From contig CAZNYC010000063.1 in the NCBI GenBank assembly GCA_964577175.1, forward strand, positions 1 to 22,317: DNA of 22,317 bases, read 5' to 3'. Of the stretch, positions 6,034-15,154 are shown piece after piece. This DNA comes from BS750m-G62 sp964577175. Lineage in GTDB: Bacteria; Planctomycetota; Phycisphaerae; FEN-1346. Numbering within the stretch: position 1 is the stretch's first letter; each line of letters opens with the position of its first letter. Position numbers and translations under genes: made by a program. The notes under the pieces are model-generated. The model did no database searches and was not told the origin of the DNA. It saw only the letters and a list, made by a program, of their open reading frames with translations.

Positions 6034-7962
6034 TTATTTCGTCAGCGATTCCTTCTTATCCGCCAGCCGCCGCTCGACGCTGGGGAAGCGGGCGATGTCC
6101 GTGTGCGGCAGGAAGTTCGCCTGCGTAAAGGCGTCCATGTATCCCGGATAGTGCATCAGGTCGACATAGGTCATGCGTCCGGCGAGGGCGTCGGCCCTGG
6201 CCAGCGCCTCGCGGCTCATGGCGGCCATCTTCGCGCCGGTGATGCACGCGTTGCCGACGAAGTGAATCCGCTCGGCCGGCAGGTCCGGCAGCAGGCCGAC
6301 GGTCACCGCACTGGCGGGGTCCAGGTGCCGGCCGAAGCCGCCCGCCACGTACACGGCTTCGAGGGCGTCGGCGTCGGTGCCGGTCATCTGCATGAGGATT
6401 TCAACGGCCGCGTAGACCCCCGCCTTGGAGCGCAGGAGGTTCGCCACGTCGGCCTCCGTGATGACGACGGGCTCGCGGCCGCCCTCGCCGGCCACGAGGA
6501 GGTATTCGAGGCCGTCGGGCCCGTCGCGGAACCGGTCGCCGCCCGTCTCGGCGAAGCGTCCGGTGCGGTCGATGATGCCGGTCTGGAGCATCGCCGCCAG
6601 GGCGTCGAGCAGGCCGCTGCCGCACAGGCCCCGCGGCGGCTCGTCGCCAAGGGTTCCGAGAACGAGGCGGCCGTCGTCGGCGACCGTGACGCGTTCGACG
6701 GCGCCCGGCCCGGCCCGCATGCCGTGCTTGATGCCGGCGCCCTCGAAGGCGGGGCCCGCGCTGGAGGAGGCGCACATCATCCACTCCTCGCCGGCCAGGA
6801 CGACTTCGCCGTTCGTGCCGATGTCGATGTACAGGTTCAGCCCGTCGCGCTCGTCCAGGCGCATGGCGAGGACGCCCGCGACGATGTCGGCGCCGACGTA
6901 GGCGCCGACGGCCGGCAGGCTGTACAGCAGGCCGCGCTCGTGGATGCGGAGGCCGACCTCCGCCGCCCGCACGGCGGGCACCCGCGCCGCGGCCGGCACG
7001 TAGGGCGACTTGCGGATCCGCCGGGCGTCGAGCCCCAGCAGGAAGTGCATCATCGCCGTATTCCCCGCGCAGAGGACGGCGCCGATACACGCCTGCGGCA
7101 CGTCGTGCCGCTCGACCAGGGCGGCGATCAGGCCGTTGATGTCCGAGACCACCCGCCGCTGCATCTCGTCGAACGCGTCGTGTTCCTCGGCGTGCATGAT
7201 GCGGCTGATGTAATCGTCGCCAAAATGCATCTGCGAATTGTACGCGGCCTCGGTGTCGACCGTGGTGGCGGTGGCGAGGTCCACCAGGTGCGCCACGACC
7301 GTCGTGGTGCCCACGTCGACGACGACGGCGTAGGTGCAGCCGCTCGTGTCGCCGGGGTCCACGTCGACGATTTCGGTGACGCCGCCGCGGTCCGCCACGA
7401 TGGCCGTAACGTCGTAGCCGGCGTCCTGGAGCACCTCGGGCAGCCGCTGCAGCACGCTGAGGGCCGTCTGGATGGGCGGCCCGTCATATGCCTTGGCGAC
7501 GGCCATGCACACGCGCTCGTGGTCGGCCAACTGGTCCTCGGCACCCGGCGGCGACAGGGCCAGGTGCAACTTGCGGACGAGCGGGTCGAGCGGCAGGGCG
7601 TCTTCGCCGGCCGTCGCCTCGTCCCCCGCCGCCACGGTGCCGGTGACGATGCGGCCGGTGTCGAGGGCGTGGCTGGCGGGCACGGTCACCGTGAGGTCCG
7701 ATCGGACGCGGGCCTGGCAGGCCAGGACGACGCCGTCGGCCGCCTCGTTTTCGGAGAGGAGGGGGGTGGGCAGGGCGTCCACGTCGCCCGTGGCGATAAG
7801 GACCTTGCATTTGCCGCACGTCCCGTCGCCGCCGCAGACGCTCGTCAGGTAGATGCCGGCGCGGCGGGCGGCGTCGAGGACGGTGGCTCCCTGCGGCACC
7901 TCGGTCCCGGCGCCCGAGGGTTGGAAGCGAACGCGGCAGGTTGGGGTGTTCGTGGGGGTCAT
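6034..7962 (-). CDS. acsV: Reductive activator of the corrinoid iron-sulfur protein (RACo; ferredoxin-ASKHA ATPase)
   Basis: RACo uses ATP to return accidentally oxidised Co(II) in AcsCD to the active Co(I) state. The 642-aa protein has an N-terminal plant-type [2Fe-2S] domain with ligands Cys43, Cys49, Cys52 and Cys82 (CGGDGTCGKC...C), a linker/middle domain, and a C-terminal ASKHA-type ATPase (former DUF4445) with phosphate motifs VVVDVGTTTVVAHLVDL and YIDIGTNGEVVLA, and AGGFGRHLD near the end. The size fits characterised RACo proteins (~630 aa). ATG at 7962 begins the only sensible frame, although no strong ribosome-binding site is evident before it. Homologues also activate corrinoid methyltransferases, but the position between acsC and acsD supports the CoFeSP role. 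Confidence 0.93.
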   Translation of the reverse strand: MTPTNTPTCRVRFQPSGAGTEVPQGATVLDAARRAGIYLTSVCGGDGTCGKCKVLIATGDVDALPTPLLSENEAADGVVLACQARVRSDLTVTVPASHALDTGRIVTGTVAAGDEATAGEDALPLDPLVRKLHLALSPPGAEDQLADHERVCMAVAKAYDGPPIQTALSVLQRLPEVLQDAGYDVTAIVADRGGVTEIVDVDPGDTSGCTYAVVVDVGTTTVVAHLVDLATATTVDTEAAYNSQMHFGDDYISRIMHAEEHDAFDEMQRRVVSDINGLIAALVERHDVPQACIGAVLCAGNTAMMHFLLGLDARRIRKSPYVPAAARVPAVRAAEVGLRIHERGLLYSLPAVGAYVGADIVAGVLAMRLDERDGLNLYIDIGTNGEVVLAGEEWMMCASSSAGPAFEGAGIKHGMRAGPGAVERVTVADDGRLVLGTLGDEPPRGLCGSGLLDALAAMLQTGIIDRTGRFAETGGDRFRDGPDGLEYLLVAGEGGREPVVITEADVANLLRSKAGVYAAVEILMQMTGTDADALEAVYVAGGFGRHLDPASAVTVGLLPDLPAERIHFVGNACITGAKMAAMSREALARADALAGRMTYVDLMHYPGYMDAFTQANFLPHTDIARFPSVERRLADKKESLTK

Positions 7963-7979
7963 GGGGAAACGCTTATGCT

Positions 7980-8087
7980 TGTCATTCTGAGGAGGCCGAA
8001 GGCCGACGAAGAATCTCGCCTTGGTCGTTGCCGTTTTGTCGTTCGCACGGCGGGAGTCTTCGTTCGCTGCGCTCGCTCAGAATGACA
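7980..8087. repeat. Long-stem element (family A), copy 3
   Basis: It lies between acsV and acsC with complete outer arms (TGTCATTCTGAGG ... CGCTCAGAATGACA). The inner right arm is slightly decayed (GGCGGGAGTCTTCG), while the left reads CGAAGAATCTCGCCTTGG. Confidence 0.85.
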
Positions 8088-8099
8088 TCCTTGCCCTTT

Positions 8100-8167
8100 G
8101 CGCGGCAGGTCTCCGTACCCGCCGCGCCCTTCGGCTCCAGCGCGGTGGGTGCGGAGTCCCACCGCGC
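8100..8167. repeat. Family B palindrome pair between acsV and acsC
   Basis: Two palindromes, 8100-8127 (GCGCGGCAGGT with TACCCGCCGCGC) and 8140-8167 (GCGCGGTGGGT-type arm with CCCACCGCGC), are separated by 12 nt. They end about 20 bp downstream of the acsC stop codon. Confidence 0.8.
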
Positions 8168-8186
8168 CTTGTCGCACGGTGCGGTC

Positions 8187-9524
8187 TTACGCCTTCCAGG
8201 CCTCTTTGAGGTACCGGGGAATCTGGTTCGATTCGCGCGGCCCGACGAGGATGTCCCAGCCGGTCTCCTCTTCCAGTTTGCCGCTCATCACCGCCACGTA
8301 GCCCGGGATGATCAGTTTCTTGTGACTGACCTGGCCTTCCACGTCGGCGTCCTGCATGGCCTTGGCGACGCTTTCGGCGGAGAGTTTGTCGCCCGAGTAG
8401 GCCGTCAGCACGCTCGTGCCCTCGGTGTCGACGCACAGGATCCAGGAGGGCACGCGGCTGGCTTCCACGTCGCCCTCGACCGTGTAATAGGTCAGCGAGA
8501 AGTTCGTCGTGAACATGACGGGGCTCGACGCGTCCGGCTCGCCGACGGCGTGGAGTTTCGGCTCCACCTGGACCGGTTTCTGCGGGTCCGTGTAGATATT
8601 CTGGCGCGTCGTCAGAATGGGCAGCAGGGCCCACGGCTCCACGGTGTCGACGACCACGATGCCGGCGTACTTGCAGACGAGCGACGAGGCCCGGACGGCC
8701 TGGGCCTCCGGGTCGCCCTCGGTGGCGAAGGCGATGGCGGGGTACCCGAGCGGCCGGAACGCCTCTTTCAGCGCGACGTGCCGGGTGCGGTACAGGCCCG
8801 CCATCTCGCTCCACGGGTCCGGGGCGTCGAGGTGGAGGACGATGTCCTCGCAGCCGGCCTCCTTGAGTGTCTCCGTCAGGTCGGCGAGCGTCTCGGGGTC
8901 GGCCGCGCGGGCCACCACGGGGCACCCGGCCTCGGCGGCCGCGGCGCCCATGGCGTCGGCGGTGTCGGTCGTGGCGCCGCAGAGCAGGGGAGCGGCGTCG
9001 CTCGTTTTCTCGAGGGCGGCCTTGGCGGCGGCGGCGTCTTCGGTGACGAGGATGACGGCCTTGCCGGTGCCGGTTGCGGCTTCGGCGGCGGCGGCGAAGC
9101 GGGAGGCGTCGCCGCTGGGGTTGGTGACGGCGATCGCCTCGATGGGCATGGCCTGGCCGATGCGCTCGAACGCGAAGCCCTGGATCGTCTCGCACCGCTG
9201 TTTCAGGGCGGCCTCGTCGAGATCGTCCGGCAGGGCGATGGCCAGGACGGTTGGCCGGTGAAACTTCTCCTCGTGGCGGAAGAGGACGGTCTCGCCGCCC
9301 ACCTGGCAGGCGGCGTCGCCCGCGCCGAAGGTGACGGTCTGCATGGGCGGGGCGGCGGCGGCGGCGAGTTGCTCCTTCGCTTCGTCGCTGGCGTGCGGGC
9401 ACTCCTCCAGGCTGGCCTTCTTCTGGGCCAGGGCCATCGCGAACGCCAGGCACGTCGGATGGCCGCACTCCTTGCAGTTCGTCTTGGGGAGGAGTTTGAA
9501 GATGTCGAGTCCGCTCATGGCCAT
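8187..9524 (-). CDS. acsC: Corrinoid iron-sulfur protein, large subunit (ACS complex gamma subunit)
   Basis: AcsC binds the cobamide that carries the methyl group and a [4Fe-4S] cluster. The 445-aa sequence starts with the cluster domain: Cys17, Cys20, Cys25 and Cys42 in the pattern CKECGHPTC...ECP. A TIM-barrel middle part follows, then a C-terminal corrinoid-binding domain (YYTVEGDVEASRVPSWILCVDTEG; LIIPGYVAVMSGKLEEETGW). The length is normal. The first ATG at 9524 is preferred because AGGAGA lies 9 nt before it; a second ATG two codons later has a much longer spacing. It is downstream of acsB (257-nt repeat-filled spacer) and upstream of the activator acsV. Confidence 0.95.
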   Translation of the reverse strand: MAMSGLDIFKLLPKTNCKECGHPTCLAFAMALAQKKASLEECPHASDEAKEQLAAAAAPPMQTVTFGAGDAACQVGGETVLFRHEEKFHRPTVLAIALPDDLDEAALKQRCETIQGFAFERIGQAMPIEAIAVTNPSGDASRFAAAAEAATGTGKAVILVTEDAAAAKAALEKTSDAAPLLCGATTDTADAMGAAAAEAGCPVVARAADPETLADLTETLKEAGCEDIVLHLDAPDPWSEMAGLYRTRHVALKEAFRPLGYPAIAFATEGDPEAQAVRASSLVCKYAGIVVVDTVEPWALLPILTTRQNIYTDPQKPVQVEPKLHAVGEPDASSPVMFTTNFSLTYYTVEGDVEASRVPSWILCVDTEGTSVLTAYSGDKLSAESVAKAMQDADVEGQVSHKKLIIPGYVAVMSGKLEEETGWDILVGPRESNQIPRYLKEAWKA

Positions 9525-9543
9525 GGGGACGGGTCTCCTATGG

Positions 9544-9556
9544 GTTGTTGAACAAC
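9544..9556. promoter_or_regulatory. Small palindrome before the acsC ribosome-binding site
   Basis: GTTGTTGAACAAC is a perfect 13-bp palindrome 20 bp upstream of the acsC start. It does not belong to the repeat families found elsewhere in the window. It may be an operator half-site or a small hairpin in the leader; nothing else supports either reading. Confidence 0.25.
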
Positions 9557-9581
9557 GCAGTGAGGTTTAACCAAGGACGAC

Positions 9582-9692
9582 TGTCATTCTGAGTAGCCCG
9601 CGAGGGCGACGAAGAATCTCGCCGTGGCCGTTGATGTCTTGCCACTCGCAAGGCGAGATTCCTCAGGCCGGCAAGCCGGCCTTCAGAATGAC
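9582..9692. repeat. Long-stem element (family A), copy 4
   Basis: It lies between acsC and acsB. The outer arms are TGTCATTCTGAG and TTCAGAATGAC; the inner pair is GAATCTCGCC and GGCGAGATTC. A small extra hairpin, GGCCGGCAAGCCGGCC, is embedded near the right arm. Confidence 0.85.
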
Positions 9693-9781
9693 GCCCGTCC
9701 GCTTCGGTGCTTGTCGTTTCAGTCTGGGCCGATTGGCAGCACAGCCCGATTCACTATGATAACAGACGGGCCGGACCGGGG

Positions 9782-11968
9782 CTAGAACATGGGTTCCATC
9801 TCGGCGGCGGGATGACCGGCCTTCTGGATGTGCTCCAGGACCTCTTCCTCGGTGGAAGCGTTGGTCTCGTCGGCGATCTTCTCCAGGTAGTCCTCGCCGC
9901 CGAGGCCGAGTTCCTCGGCCCGCTTCACGAGGGCGTCGTGCAGCGCCTCCTTCAGCATGGTGGGCATCCAGACGATGCGCGCAAAGCCGCCGTCGGCGCT
10001 GATGAACTTCGGGCTCAGGATGTAGTGCCGCGAGTGGCCGAAGAAGCCGGGCGTCTGCTTCCCGCCGCCGACGGTGCCGGCCGCCGTCGAGAACTTCATG
10101 CCGCACGGCGTCATCTCGGGATACTCGCGCGGCGCGATCATGATGCCGCCGGTGGAGGGCAGGACGGCGGAAATGCACTCGAAGCAGCCGCACGAGGTCA
10201 TCGGGTCGACGATCATCGAGTAGGCGCTCATCCGTTCGATGGCCGCGTTCGATTCCTGGTACACGAACTTGTTGACCTTCTCCCACTGGCCGAGCGTCTC
10301 GTCGACCGTCTTGCCCTTCTCGACGGGTTGGTTCGGGCCGGCGGGGTTGATCTGGTAGGCGGCCCGGCCGTCGAGCCAGTTGTACGCGCCGCACAGGCCC
10401 GGATGCTGCGGCGTGATGATGCAGATGTGGTTCGGCGCGAACGACTGGCACAGGCTGCACGAGTAGAACGTATCGACGTCGGTGTCGGTCAGGCCGGCCA
10501 GGCGGGCGTCGCGGGCCTCGTACACCTCGTTGGCCTTGGCGGCGAGGTCCTGGACCTTCTCCTCCTCGGTGAAGAGCGTGACCTGGACCTTGTCCAGGAT
10601 GTTGGCGAAGTCGTCGTGCATGACGGCGTGGATGATCTTGCCGATGTGCTCCAGGCGGAAGCCCTTCTCGTAGGCCTCCTTGCCGACGCGGACCCAGATG
10701 ATGTCGCGCTGGCCCATGTGGAACAGGCCCTGGGCGTGGTTGGCGTAGGTGTGGATCTGGCGTTCGCAGACGGGTTCGAAGTCGTCCTGCATCTCGCGCC
10801 CCGACACCTCGACCAGGATGCCGAGCGGCATCCGCCCGCCTTCCTCGACGGCGTCGATGTCCGGGCCGACGACCTCGACCTTGCCGTCCTCCACCTCGTC
10901 GCTGGGACGCGTGGTCAGCCACTCGAGGGCGGGGGTCCGCTGGCCGCCGAACTCCACGTGCATGTCGTCCTTGCGGATGCGTTCGCCCTCGAACGCCGGG
11001 CTGAACGCCACGGGGATCGGCACCTCCGCCACCTTGATCTTCAGGCCGCGCACCTCGATGGCCTTCTCGACCATTTCCTCGTGCGGCACGCCCGAGACGA
11101 CGTGCTCGTAGGTACAGACGCCGGTGGGCAGGATCTGGGGGATGTCGGAGTCGGCGATCGTCGGGAACCCGAAGTTGATGGCGCCGGCGGCGGTGGCGTA
11201 CCACTGGTCGGTGACCTCGCCCATGGCCAGGACGAACGCGAAGACGCGGTTCTTGTTGTACCGGAGGTTGCGGCGGAAGTCGCCGCCCTCGATGCCGCCG
11301 AAACTCATCGCCGCCCGCGCCGCAAAGCCGAGGGCGTAGACGGCGGCGGAGATGTCCCGGCCGAACGGCACCAGCCGCGTGTCCCACCCGAGTTGGACGC
11401 CGCCCTCCTCGAGTTGCTCGGCGAAACTCGTGCCGTGATCGTTTGCCGCCATGAAGACGTACAGCGACCGTTCCTGGCACTTGCGGGCGATCTCGACGGC
11501 CGTGTCCACGTCCGGCGCCGCGCCCACGATGGCCGCGAAGCCGGGCGCCGTGCCGTCCACGAACTGCACGCCGCGCTCCCGCAGGATGACGTCGTCGGCG
11601 GCGCCGAGCCAGATGCCGTCGGCGGGGCTGGGGCCGATGACGTACTTGCACGCCTCGATGACTTCTTCGGCGAAGAGGGCGGCCATGCCGGCGTCGAGCG
11701 CGGGGCCGAGGTAGGGCGTCCAGAGTTCGTCCTCGACGGGGGGCGGCAGGAGGTCGTGAATCTGCTCCATCACCGGGGTGAAGTCGCCCAGTTTCTCCAC
11801 CTTCAGGCCCGTCATGGCGTAGATGACGGGCAGGTAGTACCCCGTGTTGGGGAACTCGACGGCGGCGTCCTCGCCCTTCTCGGCGACGGCCTGCTGGAGT
11901 TTGTCCTCCGCCTGCCCGGCCAGGTTATGCGCGCCCTGGATGGCGGAAGCGGCAATGACTCGGGACAT
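9782..11968 (-). CDS. acsB: Acetyl-CoA synthase, alpha subunit of the CODH/ACS complex (bacterial long form)
   Basis: AcsB condenses CO, the methyl group and CoA at the Ni-Ni-[4Fe-4S] A-cluster. At 728 aa it is nearly the size of the Moorella enzyme (729 aa), including the N-terminal CODH-contacting domain that archaeal versions lack. All six A-cluster cysteines are present: Cys504, Cys507, Cys516 and Cys526 (CSLCQSFAPNHIC...GLC) and Cys593-Gly-Cys595 (TSCGCFEC), each exactly two residues earlier than in Moorella (506, 509, 518, 528, 595, 597). ATG at 11968 has AAGGAGCC about 6 nt upstream. It follows acsA and precedes acsC. The protein should form the tight complex with AcsA, with an internal CO tunnel. 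Confidence 0.97.
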   Translation of the reverse strand: MSRVIAASAIQGAHNLAGQAEDKLQQAVAEKGEDAAVEFPNTGYYLPVIYAMTGLKVEKLGDFTPVMEQIHDLLPPPVEDELWTPYLGPALDAGMAALFAEEVIEACKYVIGPSPADGIWLGAADDVILRERGVQFVDGTAPGFAAIVGAAPDVDTAVEIARKCQERSLYVFMAANDHGTSFAEQLEEGGVQLGWDTRLVPFGRDISAAVYALGFAARAAMSFGGIEGGDFRRNLRYNKNRVFAFVLAMGEVTDQWYATAAGAINFGFPTIADSDIPQILPTGVCTYEHVVSGVPHEEMVEKAIEVRGLKIKVAEVPIPVAFSPAFEGERIRKDDMHVEFGGQRTPALEWLTTRPSDEVEDGKVEVVGPDIDAVEEGGRMPLGILVEVSGREMQDDFEPVCERQIHTYANHAQGLFHMGQRDIIWVRVGKEAYEKGFRLEHIGKIIHAVMHDDFANILDKVQVTLFTEEEKVQDLAAKANEVYEARDARLAGLTDTDVDTFYSCSLCQSFAPNHICIITPQHPGLCGAYNWLDGRAAYQINPAGPNQPVEKGKTVDETLGQWEKVNKFVYQESNAAIERMSAYSMIVDPMTSCGCFECISAVLPSTGGIMIAPREYPEMTPCGMKFSTAAGTVGGGKQTPGFFGHSRHYILSPKFISADGGFARIVWMPTMLKEALHDALVKRAEELGLGGEDYLEKIADETNASTEEEVLEHIQKAGHPAAEMEPMF

Positions 11969-12008
11969 CGATGGCTCCTTCTGCGAAGGCTGTGTGCGTC
12001 CTTTCGTA

Positions 12009-12122
12009 TGTCATTCTGAAGGGCGGCTTGAGGGCCTGAAGAATCTCGCCGCGGAAAACGCGACAAAAGCAACGACCAAGGCGAGATGCTTCGTGGCGGC
12101 TGCGCCGCGCCTCGGAATGACA
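12009..12122. repeat. Long-stem element (family A), copy 5, inverted
   Basis: It lies between acsB and acsA. The core reads CAACGACCAAGGCGAGATGC, the reverse complement of the orientation in copies 1-4, showing that insertion orientation is free. Outer arms are TGTCATTCTGA and CGGAATGACA. Confidence 0.8.
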
Positions 12123-12173
12123 ACCGGCGAGCCGTGTCACATTTGATTTACCGGCCTCAATAGCGTTGTAAGG

Positions 12174-14120
12174 TTAGTCCACGCCCAGTTTCTGGCGGTC
12201 CTCCATGCCGTACAGTTTCCGCTGCCGCTCCTCGTTGATGCCGAGGGCGTCGCGCTTGGCCTCGATGTGGGCGGCCATGAGTTCGGCGGCTTCGGCGGGG
12301 TCGTCCTGGACGGCCCACTTGCCGCCCAACTCCGCCTCGATGCCGCTGAACAGGTACTGCGCCACCTTCGATTCCGACCACACGGGGAACAACTGCTCGG
12401 CAAAGACGACGAGCAGCCCGCTGGCCACGAAGTACTGGCCGATCGAGATCGCCTTCTCCGTGATGTGTTCCAGGCACGCCCCTGCCACGGGGAGGTCGGC
12501 GATGGAATCGCCCAGCCCGCCCTCGCGGACCATCTCGGCACAGGCGACGAGGATGCGGCTGTTGTCGACGCAGGACCCGACCGCCAGCACGGGCGGGATG
12601 CCCACCGTCTCGCAGATTTCCCGGAGGCCCGGGCCGGCCAGTTCCGCCGCCTCCGGCGTCATCAGCCCCTGCTTGCCGCAGGCGATCTGCGAGCACCCGG
12701 TCGTCACGACCAGGATGTCGCGCTGGATGAGTTCGCGGACGAGGCCCGTGTGGCCCCAGTCGTGGCGGACCTTCGGGTTCGTGCAGCCGACCACGCCGGC
12801 CACGCCGCGGATGCGGCCGTTAATGATGTTGTCGTTCAGCGGCCGGTAGGAGGCGCGGAACCGTCCGCCCAGCATGTAGTTGATCGTCTCGTGGCTGAAG
12901 CCGACGACGGCGTCGCCCTTGTCGTCGGGGATGTACACGTCCTGGTCGCCGCGTTCTTTGTACGCCTCGATGGCCTTTCGGACGATCTCGCGGCCGATCT
13001 CCAGGGCCCGTTCCTCGTCCATCTGGACGTGCTCGACGCCCTGCATGCGGGCCTTCTCGCTGGTGGTGATGAGTTTGGTGTGGTAGTGCGGCACGAGGTC
13101 CTGAAGGCTCTGCATGATGCACTGGATGTCCACGCACATGAGGTCGACGGCGCCGGTGGCGACGGCGAGTTCCTGGCTCAGGAAGTTCCCCGCCATCGGG
13201 ATGCCGTGACGCATCACCAGTTCGTTGGCCGTGCAGCAGATGCCGGCCACGTTGAGGCCTTCGGCGCCGGCGGCCTTGGCCTCCTCGATGAGTTCGGGCT
13301 CGGAGGCGGCCATGGCGACCATCTCCGAGAGCAGCGGCTCGTGGCCGTGGACCACCAGGTTCACCTGGTCGTCCTTGAGGACGCCGAGGTTGATCTCGCC
13401 TTTCCTGGGCTGCGGCGTGCCGAACAGGACGTCCTGCAGTTCGGTGCCGATCATGGACCCGCCCCACCCGTCGGCCAGGGCGCAGCGGCTGGCGTGCCGC
13501 AGGATGTTCTCGTAGTCCTGGTCCACGCCCAGGTGCGTGCGATGGAGGGACTCGACGATTTCCTGGTCGATCGCGCGGGGCATCACCCCGAGTTTCTTCC
13601 ACATCGCCTTGGTGGCGTCGGGGGCGCGATCGGCCATCCGCTGGGTGCCGTGCGGTTTGCCGAACTCCGCCAGCATCAGTTCGCCGAGTTCCTGGGCGAT
13701 GTCCGTGTCCTGGCGGTCCTTCGTCTCGATGTCCATCTCTTTGGCCAGGGCGAGGAGTTTCTTCCGGTCCTTGATGCCGTAGTCGGGCGCTTCGCCGCGG
13801 GCCATCGCCAGGAACGTGTGGGCCACGCCCCGGCCGTGGTCGCTGTGGGCGGCGGCGCCGGCGGCGACCATGCGGGCGAAATTCCGCGCGATGATCGTGT
13901 CGGCGTCCGCCCCGCACACGCCGCGGTCCTTGCCCGGTTTGCCGACAATGATGCGGCAGGGCCCCATGTTGCAGATGCGGCAGCAGAGCCCCTGCTTGCC
14001 GAACTTGCACTGAGGCGACTGGGCCTCGATCCGGTCCCAGGCGGTTTCGACGCCGGCCTCGCGCATGCGGGCCAGGATGTCCTGGGCGGCATGGTCGCAA
14101 CTGCAGTCCTTAGGATCCAT
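12174..14120 (-). CDS. acsA: Anaerobic carbon-monoxide dehydrogenase, beta subunit of the CODH/ACS complex
   Basis: AcsA (CooS family) reduces CO2 to CO at the Ni-Fe-S C-cluster. The 648-aa protein has the D-cluster cysteines Cys38 and Cys46, the B-cluster cysteines Cys47, Cys50, Cys55 and Cys69 (CCRICNMGPC...GVCG), and C-cluster ligands His260 (VVHGHEP), Cys295/296 (GICCTANE), Cys334 (DIQC), Cys446 (GCTNP), Cys476 (GCSQI) and Cys517 (GSCVDN). The candidate acid-base residues His92 and Lys556 are also retained. ATG at 14120 has AAAGGAAAG about 6 nt before it. Its own CooC-type maturation ATPase ends only 24 nt upstream. Position next to acsB makes this the ACS partner rather than a stand-alone respiratory CODH. 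Confidence 0.97.
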   Translation of the reverse strand: MDPKDCSCDHAAQDILARMREAGVETAWDRIEAQSPQCKFGKQGLCCRICNMGPCRIIVGKPGKDRGVCGADADTIIARNFARMVAAGAAAHSDHGRGVAHTFLAMARGEAPDYGIKDRKKLLALAKEMDIETKDRQDTDIAQELGELMLAEFGKPHGTQRMADRAPDATKAMWKKLGVMPRAIDQEIVESLHRTHLGVDQDYENILRHASRCALADGWGGSMIGTELQDVLFGTPQPRKGEINLGVLKDDQVNLVVHGHEPLLSEMVAMAASEPELIEEAKAAGAEGLNVAGICCTANELVMRHGIPMAGNFLSQELAVATGAVDLMCVDIQCIMQSLQDLVPHYHTKLITTSEKARMQGVEHVQMDEERALEIGREIVRKAIEAYKERGDQDVYIPDDKGDAVVGFSHETINYMLGGRFRASYRPLNDNIINGRIRGVAGVVGCTNPKVRHDWGHTGLVRELIQRDILVVTTGCSQIACGKQGLMTPEAAELAGPGLREICETVGIPPVLAVGSCVDNSRILVACAEMVREGGLGDSIADLPVAGACLEHITEKAISIGQYFVASGLLVVFAEQLFPVWSESKVAQYLFSGIEAELGGKWAVQDDPAEAAELMAAHIEAKRDALGINEERQRKLYGMEDRQKLGVD

Positions 14121-14144
14121 TATGTCTTTCCTTTTGTGTTTGCG

Positions 14145-14942
14145 TTACCCGTCTCCGGCCGGCGTTTCGGCCGCAAGAAGGGATTCGAGGTTCCGTTTGG
14201 CTTCGCCCAAGGCCGCCTCGGCCGAGGGGTCCACACCGAGCACGCTGCGGCCTTCCAGGTCGGCCCGGGCCAGGGCGGGGCTTTGCGGCACGTGGCCGAG
14301 CAGGGTCATCCCTTCCGGCAGGGCCGCCCGGACCGTCTCGACCTGCGAGGCGTCCGTCACCTTGTTCAGCACCGCCCCGAAGCGCCGGAGGCCGAGGTCG
14401 CGGCCCATGCGGGCGACCGCCTCGGCCGTCTCGATGCTTCGCCGGCCGGGTTCGACGACCGCCACGAGGGCGTCGGTGCCGAGGACGGAGGCCCGGCCGA
14501 GGAACTCCAGGCCGGCCTCCATGTCCACGAGCATCACTTCCTCCCGCTGGAGCATCAGGTGCCGCAGCATCGCCTTCAGGAAGGCTCCCTGCGGGCAGGC
14601 GCAGCCCTTGCCCCCGCCGCGAATGCCGCCCAGGACGAGCAGTTTCAGGCCCGCCGCCTGGACGCTGTACGCCTCGGGCAGGTCCGCCACCGTCGGGTTC
14701 AACTGGAAGTACTGGCCCACCTGGTCCGGGTCCGCCCCGGTCCGCTCCTGGATGAGATCCTTCAGGGTGATGAGCGGTCGGGGCAGGTCCGCGGCGGGCA
14801 CGCCGACGGCCGAGGCCAGGTTGGCGTCCGGGTCGGCGTCGACCAGGAAGACGTCGTGGCCGGCGTCGACGAACTGTCGGCCCCAGACCGCCGTCACGGT
14901 GGTCTTTCCGACACCACCCTTCCCGCTGATTGCAATCTTCAT
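14145..14942 (-). CDS. cooC: CODH nickel-insertion ATPase CooC
   Basis: CooC is a MinD-family ATPase that helps insert nickel into the C-cluster of CODH. The 265-aa protein opens with the deviant Walker A motif (GKGGVGKTT, residues 8-16). It carries VDADPDANLAS and the CxC metal site Cys114/Cys116 in GGGKGCACPQGAFLK, two residues from its position in the Carboxydothermus protein. VDMEAGLEFLGR and LNKV complete the family pattern. ATG at 14942 is chosen because the conserved MKIAISGKGG begins there; a 43-residue upstream extension would lie over a palindrome and is unlikely. No strong ribosome-binding site is visible. It lies 24 nt before acsA and is probably co-transcribed from the promoter at 15155-15183. 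Confidence 0.92.
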   Translation of the reverse strand: MKIAISGKGGVGKTTVTAVWGRQFVDAGHDVFLVDADPDANLASAVGVPAADLPRPLITLKDLIQERTGADPDQVGQYFQLNPTVADLPEAYSVQAAGLKLLVLGGIRGGGKGCACPQGAFLKAMLRHLMLQREEVMLVDMEAGLEFLGRASVLGTDALVAVVEPGRRSIETAEAVARMGRDLGLRRFGAVLNKVTDASQVETVRAALPEGMTLLGHVPQSPALARADLEGRSVLGVDPSAEAALGEAKRNLESLLAAETPAGDG

Positions 14943-15005
14943 GGGCGCAGCCCGATGCAACCGAGTCGACGTTACAGGTTGTTCCGTGTGGAATTTCGGT
15001 ACGGA

Positions 15006-15025
15006 GAGCCTGTCCGGATAGGCTC
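15006..15025. repeat. 20-bp palindrome in the cooC-acsA leader
   Basis: The site reads GAGCCTGTCCGGATAGGCTC, palindromic apart from one pair. Its arm GAGCCTRTCCG is also the outer part of the terminal repeats of the element at 1214-1373, so it may be a collapsed remnant of the same element. In the cooC-acsA transcript it would form a hairpin. Confidence 0.6.
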
Positions 15026-15154
15026 CAACGACCCCCGCGCGGGGGCGGGCCCCACCGGGGCGCCGGTCCATTCCTCGTCAGGCCCGGCTTGCGGTAAGAA
15101 TCGCCTTTCCGGGGGACGCGTGCGCGTCCCGAGGCGAGCCCCTCGACCACTGAC

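Noticed and set aside
6103..8085. Plus-strand open frame of 660 codons opposite acsV
   Set aside because: It is antisense to a well-supported RACo gene, and its end lies inside a dispersed repeat.
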